Positions 17,174-26,651 are shown, counted from the first letter of the stretch. The stretch: 64,000 nt of DNA from Haloarcula amylovorans (GCF_004681185.1 NZ_SRIF01000001.1:496001-560000); one strand, 5' to 3'. The notes: a model not told the origin generated them from the letters alone. Numbers and translations are program-made.

Positions 17174-17563
17174 TCAGTGCTCGACGAACTCCAGTAACAC
17201 GCCGCCAGTGGATTTGGGATGACAGAACGCGACCTCGTGGCCCCACGCGCCGGCGCGGGGCGTCTCGTCTATCAGTTCGACGCCCGCGTCTCGGGCGGCA
17301 GCGAGCGCCGCTTCGATGTCGTCGGTTTCGAGGGCGACGTGGTGGAGGCCCGCCCCCTCGTTTTCGAGATAGCGCGGAATCGCCCCCTCGGCGTCGGGGA
17401 GCGGTTCCAGCAACTCGAAGTAGCCGTTGCCGAGATCGAGAAACGTCACGCGGAGCCCGTCGAACGTCTCCTCGTGAGCGATCGGTGCGTCGAAGGCGGT
17501 TTCGTAGAGCGCCGCGAGCGCGTCGGCGTCGTCGGTGGCGACGCCGGCGTGGTCGAACTGCAT
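17174..17563 (-). CDS. mce: Methylmalonyl-CoA epimerase
   Basis: 129 residues of vicinal-oxygen-chelate fold. FDHAGVATDDADALAALY opens the protein with the first metal His; GLHHVALETDDIEAAL gives the second; FCHPKSTGGVLLEFVEH at the C-terminus gives the last Glu. The two halves form the usual paired beta-alpha-beta-beta-beta units. It interconverts R- and S-methylmalonyl-CoA in propionate metabolism. The mutase large subunit is on the same strand about 4.7 kb further along (22271-23953), separated by unrelated genes. Confidence 0.9.
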   Translation of the reverse strand: MQFDHAGVATDDADALAALYETAFDAPIAHEETFDGLRVTFLDLGNGYFELLEPLPDAEGAIPRYLENEGAGLHHVALETDDIEAALAAARDAGVELIDETPRAGAWGHEVAFCHPKSTGGVLLEFVEH

Positions 17564-17622
17564 GAGCGGCGGTTCGACGGCGACCTACTTAGCTTTCAGA
17601 GCAGGTGAGCTGCGAAGGCGAC

Positions 17623-18930
17623 TCAGTCCGCGGGCTGTGGCGACTCCTGCTCGGTCCCGAACAGCTTCTCGTCCAGCAACTCGGCGATTCGCTCGTTCGT
17701 CTCGGGGCTGTAGTGGCCACCCTCGCCGCGCTGGACGTACAGCGACTCGGTGTCGTCCGTGCTGAGGTGTTGTGCCACGTCGATGGTCTGGAGCGCGTCG
17801 AACTCCTCGTCGAGTCGGTCAAGCAAGTCTCCGTAGACCGCGCCGTGTTCCTGTTCGTACTGCGTGTATCGGTGCTGCTGGACCATCGCGAACACGGGCG
17901 TGAACTCCTTCTCCTCGGCGAAGGAAACGAACTCGCCGACGAGCGCCCGGAAGAGTTCGTCGTGCTCGTCGAACAGGCGGTCGTGGTACGCCGCTCGCGG
18001 CTGTTCCATTCGGACCTCGGTATCTCGGAGCCGTTCCGCAGTATCGACGCCGGGAATCGACCGTTCGTACCGGCGTTCGAGTTGCTGCAGCGTCGCGTAG
18101 ATGGCGTACCGCACGTTCTCCGGTTCGCCGAGGAAGTCCTCCGAGTAAGGGAACGACGGGGTGTGCGGCTTGAACCAGTGTTCGTAGTGGTAGTCGTGTT
18201 CGCGGAGGAACGACGCGTGAGACTCGATGTCGAGTAAGTCTTCTTTCTCGTCGATGGGGCTCTCGACGAGTTCGAGTTCGCCGTCGTCGTCGAGTTCGTA
18301 GCGCGGTTTCACCGCGAGGACGTTGCCGAACTCCTGATAGTGCTTCCAGACGCTCAGGATGCGCCCGATGGAGGAGGCCGTGACCGTCATCACCACATAG
18401 TCGGTCGGGTCCTCGTCGTACTGGCGCTTCAGACGGAGCAGCGCCTGGTCGAGGCCGTAGTTACCAGCCCCGTAGTTGGCGACGTGAGTATCGAGGCGGC
18501 GAGCGAGGTAGTTCTGGAACGTCTCGTCGTCGTCCACCTCCCGACAGAAGCAATAGGAGTCGCCGTACGTCGAGATGGTGGGGTCGTTGTCGGGGTCGCG
18601 GTCGTTGACACAGGTGCGACTGCCGTACTCGTCCATCGAGTACGTGACGACGTGTTCGACTTCCTCGCCAGGGAGGTGGTCGCCGGTGTCCTTCTGTTTC
18701 TGGACGCCGGCTTGTGGGCACCAGCCCAACTCGGAGTCGAAGCTACTGAACTTCCCGAGCAGTTCGCGGTCTATCTCCGGGAACTCCTCCCACGCGACCG
18801 TCGGCATCCCGTCGATCCCTTCGCCGTAGCGTTTCAGCGAGAGATATGAGACGACTTCGACGACGACCGCTATGAGAGCGAGCAGCGGAAGTAACAGTGC
18901 GAGCGCAGCGATTCGTGAACGCCGTGCCAT
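17623..18930 (-). CDS. Membrane-anchored SGNH/GDSL hydrolase-like protein
   Basis: 435 residues. Residues 8-28 are a hydrophobic anchor after an Arg-rich start. The block I motif is TYGDSYCF with nucleophile Ser125, and VANYGAGNYGLDQALLRL resembles the following SGNH segment. Near the C-terminus GGHYSPETN (His about 406) would supply the catalytic His. The protein probably faces outside. SGNH proteins of this type often remove or add acyl groups on surface glycans; there is no sugar cluster here to confirm that. It lies upstream of the epimerase gene on the same strand, with 59 bp between. Confidence 0.7.
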   Translation of the reverse strand: MARRSRIAALALLLPLLALIAVVVEVVSYLSLKRYGEGIDGMPTVAWEEFPEIDRELLGKFSSFDSELGWCPQAGVQKQKDTGDHLPGEEVEHVVTYSMDEYGSRTCVNDRDPDNDPTISTYGDSYCFCREVDDDETFQNYLARRLDTHVANYGAGNYGLDQALLRLKRQYDEDPTDYVVMTVTASSIGRILSVWKHYQEFGNVLAVKPRYELDDDGELELVESPIDEKEDLLDIESHASFLREHDYHYEHWFKPHTPSFPYSEDFLGEPENVRYAIYATLQQLERRYERSIPGVDTAERLRDTEVRMEQPRAAYHDRLFDEHDELFRALVGEFVSFAEEKEFTPVFAMVQQHRYTQYEQEHGAVYGDLLDRLDEEFDALQTIDVAQHLSTDDTESLYVQRGEGGHYSPETNERIAELLDEKLFGTEQESPQPAD

Positions 18931-19042
18931 CGTGATATACGTGCTAGCCGAGCGTGCGGAAAAGGGTTGTTCCCTTCAAATGCCACAGCCGGTTCGACTT
19001 GCAAGCTACAAAGTTACCCTGCTGTGCCATATCGTATCACAT

Positions 19043-19447
19043 ATGGCCGACCGTATCCTCGTTCCCTTCGACGGATCGACTTGCGCGAACCGGGGCGTCG
19101 AGCGTGCGCTAGAACTGTATCCCGAGGCGACGGTGACGCTACTCAGAGTGGTCGAACCGGTCTCTGCGGAGGGGATCGCTCGTTCGGACGCCCCGCTCGA
19201 TACGGACGTCGGCAAGACGGACACTTCGTCAGCCAAACCGGATGCGAGCGTGACGTCAGAGCGTGTCGAGTCCGTCGTCGAACCCGGCGTTCCGGCCTCG
19301 CGAATCGTCGAGTACGCTGACGAGCACGATGTCGACGCAATCGTGGTCGGAACGGACGACCGCTCGACCTTCTCACGACTGCTGTTCGGCAGCGTCTCCG
19401 AGGCAGTGGCGGCGAACGCGGAAGTACCCGTTCGCGTCGTCTCGTAG
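19043..19447 (+). CDS. Universal stress protein (UspA family)
   Basis: 134 residues from ATG 19043 (MADRILVPFDGST). The ATP-binding type signature occurs at the end as VVGTDDRSTFSRLLFGSVSEAV (G-x2-G-like followed by GS), then VPVRVVS. The middle VESVVEPGVPASRIVEYADEHDVD is typical of the family. It is one domain, presumably a cytoplasmic dimer. The next gene is an Nramp-like carrier 172 bp downstream on the same strand; in haloarchaea Usp genes commonly sit beside transporters. Confidence 0.87.
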   Translation: MADRILVPFDGSTCANRGVERALELYPEATVTLLRVVEPVSAEGIARSDAPLDTDVGKTDTSSAKPDASVTSERVESVVEPGVPASRIVEYADEHDVDAIVVGTDDRSTFSRLLFGSVSEAVAANAEVPVRVVS

Positions 19448-19606
19448 CCTGCGTAGAGAGTCATACTGCTGACATCGCGTTCTTCGAGAGCGGATGCAAC
19501 AGAGACTAGATTGACGCGCTCTCTGACAATGCAAGCAGACTCCCCTTCCGCATACATCACCAATAGTGAAGATAGCGTTAGATGATCCAGGAGACCCTAC
19601 GCGAAC

Positions 19607-19612
19607 GGAGGT
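19607..19612 (+). promoter_or_regulatory. Strong Shine-Dalgarno sequence for the Nramp-like gene
   Basis: GGAGGT at 19607-19612 lies 7 nt before the ATG at 19620. It is a near-perfect complement of the archaeal 16S 3' end. Many genes in this window seem leaderless, so this clear ribosome binding site is notable and fixes the start codon. Confidence 0.65.
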
Positions 19613-19619
19613 TGAATAG

Positions 19620-20861
19620 ATGAGTTCACAGTACGAAGTGAGTTCGTGGCTCCCGCTGGAGGGGCCACGAGAATTTATCCAGGCGTACGGGCTCGGACTA
19701 CTGTTTTCAGCGAACGTCTTCGGTGCGGGGTCGGTGTACATCCTTTCGAACACGGGCGCGCAGTTCGGTTTCACGCTCCTGTGGACGATGCCGCTGGCGC
19801 TCTTGGTCGACCTCGGCATGCGAGAGATGTCGGGGCGACTTGCCACGATAGACGAACCCCTGATGGAGTATATCAGCGATACGATCGGGACGGCCGGCGG
19901 GAAGGTACTGTCGGTCGGTATCGCGTTCATAATGCACTTTTGGGCTATTTCGAACTTCGCCGTCGGTGGTGCAGCCCTCGCGTGGTTGACGCCGCTCGAC
20001 AACGTCTATCTCGGCATCATCCTGACTGCGGGGGTCGGCATCACACTCGTGGAGATGCGTCTCTACGAACGCGTCGAAGCGGCTATCGCCGTCCTCATCC
20101 TGACGGTGTTCACCATCTATATTGTCCTGATGCTGGGACTCGACCTCCCTATCGGCGAGGTCACTTCCGGGTTCATTCCCATGCTCACGACCGACCTCGG
20201 CTATCTGGCGACGGTCGTGGGGCTGTTCGGGACGACGGTGTACTACCCGAACTTCTTCATCCAGTCTTCGATGGGGCCCGAGAAAGGCTGGACGGATATG
20301 TCCTACTACCGACGCGACAACTTCGTCGGCGTCGCGTTCGTCGTCCTGCTAAGCATGTCTGTTATTGCCGTCTCCGCGATGACGCTCGACCCTCACACGC
20401 CGACGCTCATCAGTCCCGCAAAGCCGCTAACCTCAGCCATCGGCTCGTGGACGCTACCGGTGTTCGTTACCGCAGTGTTCCTCGCGTCGTTCTCTTCGGC
20501 GACGGGAACGCTGTTCGGTTCCGGATTCATGGTTCCGCAGGCGTGGGGCGAAGACACTGAGTTCGGTGACAAGTGGTTCCGACGAACCGTCGAGGGGCTG
20601 GTCGTGATATCCGTCGCCTTCGCCATCCTCCTGCTCGAATACACCGCGATTACGCCGGTGGAGCTGGGGATTACGATGCCCGCGGTCAACGGACTCATCG
20701 GTCTCCCCATCACGGCGCTCGCGCTCTACATGGCCAACCGGAAGTTCTTCGACCATCCGCTGTGGATGCGCGTCGGGTTCGCTGTCATCGTCGGCCTGAT
20801 GTTCATCCTCGCGGCGATGACGGCGGAGGGCCTCTACAACCAGATCGTCGGCTGGCTCTGA
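19620..20861 (+). CDS. Nramp-related divalent cation transporter with altered metal-site motifs
   Basis: 413 residues with about eleven hydrophobic helices. The helix-1 region (FSANVFGAGSVYI) and helix-6 region (GTTVYYPNFFIQSS, residues 204-217) match Nramp in position. The canonical helix-1 DPGN and helix-6 MPH metal ligands are not present: helix 6 has Tyr and Pro where Met and His are expected. It is thus a member of the Nramp superfamily whose substrate may not be Mn or Fe. A universal stress protein precedes it. Confidence 0.72.
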   Translation: MSSQYEVSSWLPLEGPREFIQAYGLGLLFSANVFGAGSVYILSNTGAQFGFTLLWTMPLALLVDLGMREMSGRLATIDEPLMEYISDTIGTAGGKVLSVGIAFIMHFWAISNFAVGGAALAWLTPLDNVYLGIILTAGVGITLVEMRLYERVEAAIAVLILTVFTIYIVLMLGLDLPIGEVTSGFIPMLTTDLGYLATVVGLFGTTVYYPNFFIQSSMGPEKGWTDMSYYRRDNFVGVAFVVLLSMSVIAVSAMTLDPHTPTLISPAKPLTSAIGSWTLPVFVTAVFLASFSSATGTLFGSGFMVPQAWGEDTEFGDKWFRRTVEGLVVISVAFAILLLEYTAITPVELGITMPAVNGLIGLPITALALYMANRKFFDHPLWMRVGFAVIVGLMFILAAMTAEGLYNQIVGWL

Positions 20862-20972
20862 GGTCGAAGTCGCGGTTCGGCCGCTTTCGCTTCGTTTTCG
20901 GTGACGAGTTCCAGTTCACAGCGCTGATTTTTCGTCCCGTGGTTTTATGTAGAGAAGTGTCCGAATTCCGCC

Positions 20973-21758
20973 GTGCTTGATTTCGCCCTGCCCGTCGGGC
21001 CGGCGGTCGCCGTACTTCTAGTCGGTATTGCCTTCTTCGCCGGTGTCGGCATCACTACCATCGGTCCCGGCGGTATCTTTCTGACCATCGCGCTGTACGC
21101 GCTCACGCCGCTGTCGCCGGGTACCATCGCGGGCACCGCGCAGGCGACGTTCGTGGCGACGGGGCTGGTCGCCACCGCCGCGTACGTGCGCTCGGGCGAG
21201 CTCACGACCGGCGAGACGCGGACGTTGACCATCGTCTTAAGCGTCAGCAGCGTCGCTGGCGCGCTCGCGGGGGCCGGGCTGAACGCGTTCGTCTCCCGAG
21301 GGATGTTTGGACTGCTGCTGGGCGGGCTGGCGAGTAGCGTCGGCGGTATCATCCTCTACCGCGAGCGGCGCGGCTTCATGCCGCTGGCGACGTTCGACCA
21401 GACGACCACGTCGGGCAAACTCTCACTCGGCGCGCTGGGATTCGTCCTCGGCGGGTTCAGCGGCCTGCTCGGCGTCGGCGGCCCGGTTCTGGCCGTCCCC
21501 GCGCTCGTCCTCGTCGGCGTGCCGATGCTGTACGCCATCGCCGTCGCGCAGGTCCAGTCGATCTTCATCGCGGCGTTCGCCTCGCTGGGCTACCTCGCGC
21601 AGGGGACCGTCTCGCTCGCGCTGGCGGGCGTCGTCGGTCTCCCCCTGGTGGCCGGCGTCCTCGTCGGCTGGCGAGTCGCCCACCTCGTCGACCCGAACCG
21701 CCTGAAGGTCGCACTCGGTGGTGTGTTGTTGCTCGTCGGTCCGTATCTCGCGCTGTGA
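20973..21758 (+). CDS. TSUP (TauE/SafE) family anion exporter
   Basis: 261 residues from GTG 20973 with about eight hydrophobic helices arranged as two similar halves. The first half opens VGITTIGPGGIFLTIALYALTPL; the second repeats this as GLLGVGGPVLAVPALVLVGVP. These duplicated GxGG..P motifs mark TSUP transporters, which export sulfite, sulfonates or other small anions. A T-rich promoter element (ggttttatg) lies about 30 nt upstream. It ends directly against the convergent SHOCT gene with no spacer. A sulfite oxidase gene is 4 kb upstream, but there is no operon link. Confidence 0.85.
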   Translation: MLDFALPVGPAVAVLLVGIAFFAGVGITTIGPGGIFLTIALYALTPLSPGTIAGTAQATFVATGLVATAAYVRSGELTTGETRTLTIVLSVSSVAGALAGAGLNAFVSRGMFGLLLGGLASSVGGIILYRERRGFMPLATFDQTTTSGKLSLGALGFVLGGFSGLLGVGGPVLAVPALVLVGVPMLYAIAVAQVQSIFIAAFASLGYLAQGTVSLALAGVVGLPLVAGVLVGWRVAHLVDPNRLKVALGGVLLLVGPYLAL

Positions 21759-22151
21759 CTACTCCTCCTCGCGCAACCGCTCACGTCGCCGCTCGTACTC
21801 CTCGTCGCTGAGGTCGCCGCGGGCGTACGCCTGCCGGAGTTCGGAGAGCGCCGGGTCGCGCTCTTCCCCGCCGACGAGCGCGCGGTAGAGGAGATAGCCA
21901 GCACCGACGATCGCCGCGAGAAACAGCAGTTGTGCGAGGAGGCCGACGAGCCATATCCAGCCGGGCGCGGTTCCGCTACCGCCCCACATTCCGCCGCCCC
22001 ACATGCCGCTACCGCCGCCCATCCCGCTCCCCCACATCATGCCGCCGCCGAGCATTCCGAATCCCATCAAGAGCGCCGGGAGGACGACGAGCACGCCGAG
22101 GGCGAGGAGAACCAATGCGACGAGTCGGCTGTCGCGTTGCGTTGCGGTCAC
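21759..22151 (-). CDS. SHOCT-domain membrane protein
   Basis: 130 residues. Two hydrophobic helices (about 10-32 and 64-88) flank a Gly/Met/Trp-rich loop with repeats of the type GGGSGMWGGGMWGG. The C-terminus is a short SHOCT helix pair (ELRQAYARGDLSDEEYERR), a module found at protein ends and thought to mediate oligomerisation. The Met-rich loop could bind metal such as copper, but that is speculation. It is convergent with the TSUP gene with zero bases between stop codons. Confidence 0.82.
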   Translation of the reverse strand: MTATQRDSRLVALVLLALGVLVVLPALLMGFGMLGGGMMWGSGMGGGSGMWGGGMWGGSGTAPGWIWLVGLLAQLLFLAAIVGAGYLLYRALVGGEERDPALSELRQAYARGDLSDEEYERRRERLREEE

Positions 22152-22270
22152 GGTCGGTCACCGCTGGTGTGGCAGTTCCGTGGCATACGTGAACGTACGC
22201 GCTCCTCGTTCAATGCCGTTCCTGTTGGAAAGCCGAAGACACTGGCCGAGTAAATTTCAGATTCGAAAGC

Positions 22271-23953
22271 CTAGAGCGACGACCCGGGCTGATACTCCCC
22301 GAACACGTCCCGGAGCACGTCACAGATTTCGCCGGTCGTCGCGTAGGTCTTCACCGCGTCGATGATGTAGGGCATCAGGTTCTCCTCGCTCTCGGCGGCC
22401 GTCCGAAGCGTGTCGAGTGCATCTTCGACGGCTTCCTCGTCCCGGTCGTCACGGACGGCGGCGACGTTGTCCTGTTGCGTCGCTTCGAGGGCCTCGTCCA
22501 CCTCTTCGATGTCCTGTTCGCCCTCCTCCTCGACCTCGAACTCGTTGACGCCGACGATGATTCGCTCACCGGCTTCCTGTTCTTGCTGACGTTCGAAGGC
22601 CACGTCCTGAATCTGGCGTTGGACCCACTGGTTCTCGATGGCCTGTCGCATCCCGCCGCGCTCGTCCACCTCTTCAATGAGTTCGCGGGCGTCCGCTTCG
22701 AGTTCGTCTGTCAGCGACTCGACGTAGTAACTCCCGGCCAGCGGGTCGATGGTGTCGGCCGCGCCCGACTCGTGGGCCAGAATCTGCTGGGTCCGTAGCG
22801 CCGTCCGAACGGACTCCTCCGTCGGTAGGCCGATGGCCTCGTCTTTCCCGTTGGTGTGGAGACTCTGCGTGCCGCCCAGCACTGCCGCGAGCGCCTGATA
22901 GGCGACGCGGACGACGTTGTTCTCTATCTGCTGGGCGGTCAGCGTCGACCCGGCCGTCTGGGTGTGGAACTTCAGTTGCTTGGATTTGGGGTTCTCGGCG
23001 TCGAAGCGCTCCTCCATGATCTTCGCCCAGAGGCGGCGGGCGGCGCGGAACTTCGCCACCTCTTCTAGGATGTTGTTGTACGAGGCGAAGAAGAACGATA
23101 GCTGTGGGGCGAACTCGTCTACGTCCAGCCCCGCATCGATGGCCGCCTCGACGTACTCGATACCGTCGCCGAGCGTGAAGGCAATCTCCTGTGCGGCGGT
23201 CGAGCCGGCTTCCCGGATGTGATAGCCCGAGATGGAGATGGTGTTGAAGTTCGGCACCTCCGCCGCACAAAACTCGAAGATGTCGGTGATGAGCCGCATC
23301 GACGGCTCCGGTGGGTAGATGAACGTGTTGCGAGCGATGTACTCCTTGAGCACGTCGTTCTGGATGGTCCCGCGCAGTTCCTCGCGGTCGACGCCCTGCC
23401 GGTCGCCGACGGCGATGTACATCGCCAGCAGGACGCTCGCGGGCGCGTTGATGGTCATCGAGGTCGAGACTTCGTCCAGGGGAATCCCTTCGAAGACCGT
23501 CTCCATGTCGTCGAGCGAGTCGATGGCGACGCCGGTCTTGCCGACCTCGCCCGCGGCCATCGCCGCGTCGGAGTCGTAGCCCATCTGCGTCGGCAGGTCG
23601 AACGCCATCGAGAGCCCGGTCTGGCCCTGGTCCAGCAGGTAGTGATAGCGCTCGTTGGTCTCGGCGGCGGTGCCCATCCCGGCGTACTGACGCATCGTCC
23701 ACAGGCGGCCCCGATACCCGGTCGGATAGACACCGCGGGTGTAGGGGTCCTCTCCCGGAAAGCCCAGGTCCGCCTCGTAGTCGAGATCGGCCACGTCGGC
23801 GGGCGTGTACAGCCGGTCTACCTCGTGCCCCGCTGTGTCCGTCGTGAACGTCTCTTTGCGTTCGCCGAATCGGTCGACGGTCGGCTGGACCGCTTCGTCT
23901 TCCCACTCGGCTTTCGCCTCGCGGATCTCGGCCAGCTCGTCGGGGTCGAACAT
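22271..23953 (-). CDS. Methylmalonyl-CoA mutase large (catalytic) subunit
   Basis: 560 residues. [35 protein letters not shown] and [14 protein letters not shown] form the CoA-binding TIM barrel, and [15 protein letters not shown] carries substrate-contacting residues. The length equals the catalytic domain only: the C-terminal B12-binding domain (DxHxxG) is missing and must be a separate small subunit encoded elsewhere. The enzyme interconverts methylmalonyl-CoA and succinyl-CoA using adenosylcobalamin. The epimerase gene is in the same window on the same strand. The divergent neighbour is a CobW-type GTPase. Confidence 0.92.
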   Translation of the reverse strand: MFDPDELAEIREAKAEWEDEAVQPTVDRFGERKETFTTDTAGHEVDRLYTPADVADLDYEADLGFPGEDPYTRGVYPTGYRGRLWTMRQYAGMGTAAETNERYHYLLDQGQTGLSMAFDLPTQMGYDSDAAMAAGEVGKTGVAIDSLDDMETVFEGIPLDEVSTSMTINAPASVLLAMYIAVGDRQGVDREELRGTIQNDVLKEYIARNTFIYPPEPSMRLITDIFEFCAAEVPNFNTISISGYHIREAGSTAAQEIAFTLGDGIEYVEAAIDAGLDVDEFAPQLSFFFASYNNILEEVAKFRAARRLWAKIMEERFDAENPKSKQLKFHTQTAGSTLTAQQIENNVVRVAYQALAAVLGGTQSLHTNGKDEAIGLPTEESVRTALRTQQILAHESGAADTIDPLAGSYYVESLTDELEADARELIEEVDERGGMRQAIENQWVQRQIQDVAFERQQEQEAGERIIVGVNEFEVEEEGEQDIEEVDEALEATQQDNVAAVRDDRDEEAVEDALDTLRTAAESEENLMPYIIDAVKTYATTGEICDVLRDVFGEYQPGSSL

Positions 23954-24067
23954 GCACGAGACGTGGACCGGCGACGGCTTAAGCGTTCTCGAATCCTTCC
24001 TGATTGTTCATGGTTTGGTGGATTCGGCCGAGGGTTCATGCCGCCGCAATTCGTGTTACCAAACATC

Positions 24068-25228
24068 ATGACAACCGACCCAGCGGATTCGGTGCCGATT
24101 ACGGTCGTCAGCGGGCCGCTCGGAGCCGGTAAGACGACGCTCGTCAACCGACTCCTCTCGAACCCCGGTGACAGGCGCATCGCCGTCGTCGTCAATGACA
24201 TGGGCGAGGTCAACGTGGACGCGGAACTGCTGGCCGAGGAGACCGAAGAGGGCATCGTCGACCTCTCGAACGGCTGTATCTGCTGTCGCTTACAGGACGA
24301 CCTCGTGACCGAGGTCACGCGACTGGCCGAGGAACGCTCGTTCGACTACCTCGTCGTCGAAGCCTCCGGCATCAGCGAACCGCTCCCCATCGCGCGGACG
24401 TTGAGCGTCGGGACGGACGACGCGAGCCTCCCCGAGACGTTCCGCCTCGATACGACCGTCTCGGTTGTCGACGCCTACGGGTTCTGGAAGGCGTTCGACG
24501 CCGAGGAGTCGTTGCCCGACGCCGCGCCGGACCCCGAGCGACCCCTGACCGAGGTGCTGGTCGACCAGATCGAGTTCTGTGACGTTCTCCTGTTGAACAA
24601 GTGCGATATGGTGCCCGACGACGACCTCGACGCGGTCGAGGCGGCGATACGCGAACTCCAGCCGCGAGCGACGCTGTATCGGACGACCTACAGCGAGGTC
24701 GACCCGAGCGCGGTGCTGGGAACCGGCCTGTTCGACTTCGAGGCCGCGCGACGCGAACAGGGTTGGAAGCGGGCGCTCACCGAGGACGGACACGCGGCGG
24801 ACCGCGACGGGCAGGGGGAGGAGAGCCACGGCCACGGTCACGACCACGGCGACCGGTCGGCCGCGGCGGCCCACGGCGTCGAGTCGTTCGTCTACCGCCG
24901 TGAGCGACCGTTTCACTCCGAGCGGTTCGACGCGTGGCTGGACGACTGGGACGGCTCCGTCGTCCGGGCGAAGGGGTTCGCGTGGGTGGCGAGCAGACCG
25001 GAGACGGTGCTGGGCGTGAGTCAGGCGGGGCCGTCAGTGCAGGCGGGCCCTATCGGCGAGTGGGGCGAGGACGACCCAGCGACTCGACTCGTCTTCATCG
25101 GCCGCGAGATGGACGAAGACGCGATCGTCTCGGGACTCGACGAGTGTCTGGCGAGTGATGCGGAGCGGGCGGCGGGGACGGAGGGAGGAGGGGCGGCAGC
25201 GGACGACCCGTTCCCACGCGAGGGTTGA
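24068..25228 (+). CDS. CobW/COG0523 GTPase (metal chaperone family)
   Basis: 386 residues from ATG 24068; an in-frame ATG at 24038 is an alternative. Walker A is GPLGAGKTT (16-24). The family motif CxCC is C70-I-C72-C73 (GCICCRLQ). LLNKCDMV is the GTP-specificity motif. A His-rich insert (SHGHGHDHGDR) lies near residues 256-266, followed by the CobW C-terminal domain (RPFHSERFDAWLDDW and VVRAKGFAWVASR). COG0523 GTPases deliver zinc or other metals to target proteins. The gene is divergent from the B12-dependent mutase, but a direct link is only inferred. A 53-residue CxxC protein is convergent right behind it. Confidence 0.85.
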   Translation: MTTDPADSVPITVVSGPLGAGKTTLVNRLLSNPGDRRIAVVVNDMGEVNVDAELLAEETEEGIVDLSNGCICCRLQDDLVTEVTRLAEERSFDYLVVEASGISEPLPIARTLSVGTDDASLPETFRLDTTVSVVDAYGFWKAFDAEESLPDAAPDPERPLTEVLVDQIEFCDVLLLNKCDMVPDDDLDAVEAAIRELQPRATLYRTTYSEVDPSAVLGTGLFDFEAARREQGWKRALTEDGHAADRDGQGEESHGHGHDHGDRSAAAAHGVESFVYRRERPFHSERFDAWLDDWDGSVVRAKGFAWVASRPETVLGVSQAGPSVQAGPIGEWGEDDPATRLVFIGREMDEDAIVSGLDECLASDAERAAGTEGGGAAADDPFPREG

Positions 25229-25229
25229 C

Positions 25230-25391
25230 TCAGACTCCGTAGCCGACGTCCTCGCGGAGTTCGTCCCACGACTCGTGAAAACCGTACGTCGAGTCGGACC
25301 CGTCGCCGCCGACGGCGGTCTGATAGACGTCGTCGTACGCCAGCAACTGGGTCCAGCCGTCGTGGAACTGGTAACTGCAGTACTGACACAT
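25230..25391 (-). CDS. Small CxxC protein (53 aa), haloarchaeal hypothetical
   Basis: ATG at 25391 and TGA at 25230-25232 give a 53-residue protein. It starts MCQYCSYQFHDGW, with one CxxC pair, contains TQLLAYDDVYQTAVGG, and ends HESWDELREDVGYGV. The composition (acidic, no rare codons) and the clean placement between two genes support coding. One CxxC plus His could bind a metal as a dimer. It lies one base from the stop of the CobW GTPase gene (convergent), and is followed by the zinc-dependent dehydrogenase gene. The function is unknown. Confidence 0.7.
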   Translation of the reverse strand: MCQYCSYQFHDGWTQLLAYDDVYQTAVGGDGSDSTYGFHESWDELREDVGYGV

Positions 25392-25451
25392 ACCGCTGCA
25401 TTGTCGCTCGTCGGTCGTATAGCTACCGGCAAAAATGAGTTCGGTGGTCGA

Positions 25452-26615
25452 TTAGGGCTCCAGCAGGACTTTCGTCACGCCCTCTTCGCGGTCGTCGAAC
25501 GCCTCGTACATCTCCGGAGCCTCTTCGAGGCCGACGCGGTGCGAGACGACCCAACTGGGGTCCGCGCGGCCCTCGATGATGAGGTCCCGAAGTTCACGGT
25601 TGTAGGACTTGACGTTACACTGGCCGGTGCCGAGCTTCTGACCCTTCTCGAAGAGCAGGCCGAAGTCGATGCCGAGGCGGCCCTGCGCGGCCATCTCGTC
25701 GGGCGCACCGGGGTCTTCGGGGACGTACAGGCCGGGGATGCCTAGTTCGCCCGTCGGCTTCACCGTTCTGATGAGGTTATTGAGGACGACGGCCGGGTTC
25801 TCGCGGGCCGGGTCGTAGGCGTCGTCGGCCTCCTTCTCGGGGTCGATGGCCTGATAGCCGACGGCGTCGACGCCCTTGTCGACCTCGCCCCCGTGTTCGT
25901 CCATGATCTGCTCGACCGGGTCTCCCTCTTCGAAGTTGATGGTCGTCGCGTCGCAGTGTTCCTCCGCGAGTTCGAGACGACTGGGTACGCGGTCGACCGA
26001 GTAGATCTCGGCCGCGCCCTTTACCTTGGCGCTGTAGGCCGCCATCAGCCCGACCGGCCCGGCCCCGTAGATAGCGACCGAGTCGCCCGGTTCGAGGTTG
26101 GCGAGTTCGGTGCCGTGCCAGCCCGTCGGGAAGATGTCCGCGAGCAGGGCGAAGGAATCCTCGTGTTCGTCGCCCTCGGGCAGTTTCAGCGCGTTGAAGT
26201 CGGCGTAGGGAATGCGGAGTTGCTCCGCCTGTCCGCCTTTATAGGGCCCCATCGCGACGTAGCCGTACGCACCGCCGGCAAAGCCCGGATTGACGTTCGT
26301 ACAGAACCCGGTGTAGCCGTCCTCGCAGTTCTCGCAGAACCCGCAGGCGACGTTGAACGGCGCGACGACGCGGTCGCCTTCCTCCAGGTCCGAGACGGCG
26401 TCCCCGACTTCCGTGACGATTCCCATGTTCTCGTGCCCGAAGACGATGCCCGGCTCCGCGGCCGTCCGTCCCTCGTACATGTGGAGGTCCGACCCACAGA
26501 TACATGTCGTCGTAATGTCGATGATGACATCGTTCGGGTGCTCGATCTCTGGTTCGTCTACTTCTTCGACAGCCACTTCGTGTTCGCCTTTATACACTAC
26601 TGCATCCATTGACAT
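25452..26615 (-). CDS. Zinc-dependent alcohol dehydrogenase, glutathione-independent formaldehyde dehydrogenase-like
   Basis: 387 residues from ATG 26615 (MSMDAVVYKG; a second ATG at 26609 is also possible). Catalytic zinc ligands: CICGSDLHMYEG and FGHENMG. Structural zinc lobe: four cysteines in CGFCENCEDGYTGFC. The NAD-binding motif is VAIYGAGPVGLMAAY. A long insert near GLYVPEDPGAPDEMAAQG is typical of the formaldehyde dismutase/PFDH branch. It would oxidise formaldehyde or another aldehyde or alcohol with NAD. A strong TATA element lies at 26652-26660. Confidence 0.85.
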   Translation of the reverse strand: MSMDAVVYKGEHEVAVEEVDEPEIEHPNDVIIDITTTCICGSDLHMYEGRTAAEPGIVFGHENMGIVTEVGDAVSDLEEGDRVVAPFNVACGFCENCEDGYTGFCTNVNPGFAGGAYGYVAMGPYKGGQAEQLRIPYADFNALKLPEGDEHEDSFALLADIFPTGWHGTELANLEPGDSVAIYGAGPVGLMAAYSAKVKGAAEIYSVDRVPSRLELAEEHCDATTINFEEGDPVEQIMDEHGGEVDKGVDAVGYQAIDPEKEADDAYDPARENPAVVLNNLIRTVKPTGELGIPGLYVPEDPGAPDEMAAQGRLGIDFGLLFEKGQKLGTGQCNVKSYNRELRDLIIEGRADPSWVVSHRVGLEEAPEMYEAFDDREEGVTKVLLEP

Positions 26616-26651
26616 TTGTTAGCACTCCCGTCCTGTCAATTGGACGGACGG

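Noticed and set aside
22674..23957. 427-residue open frame within the mutase gene in another frame
   Set aside because: It is Arg/Gly/Pro-rich with no domain, the usual shadow of a GC-rich gene; the mutase frame is unambiguous.
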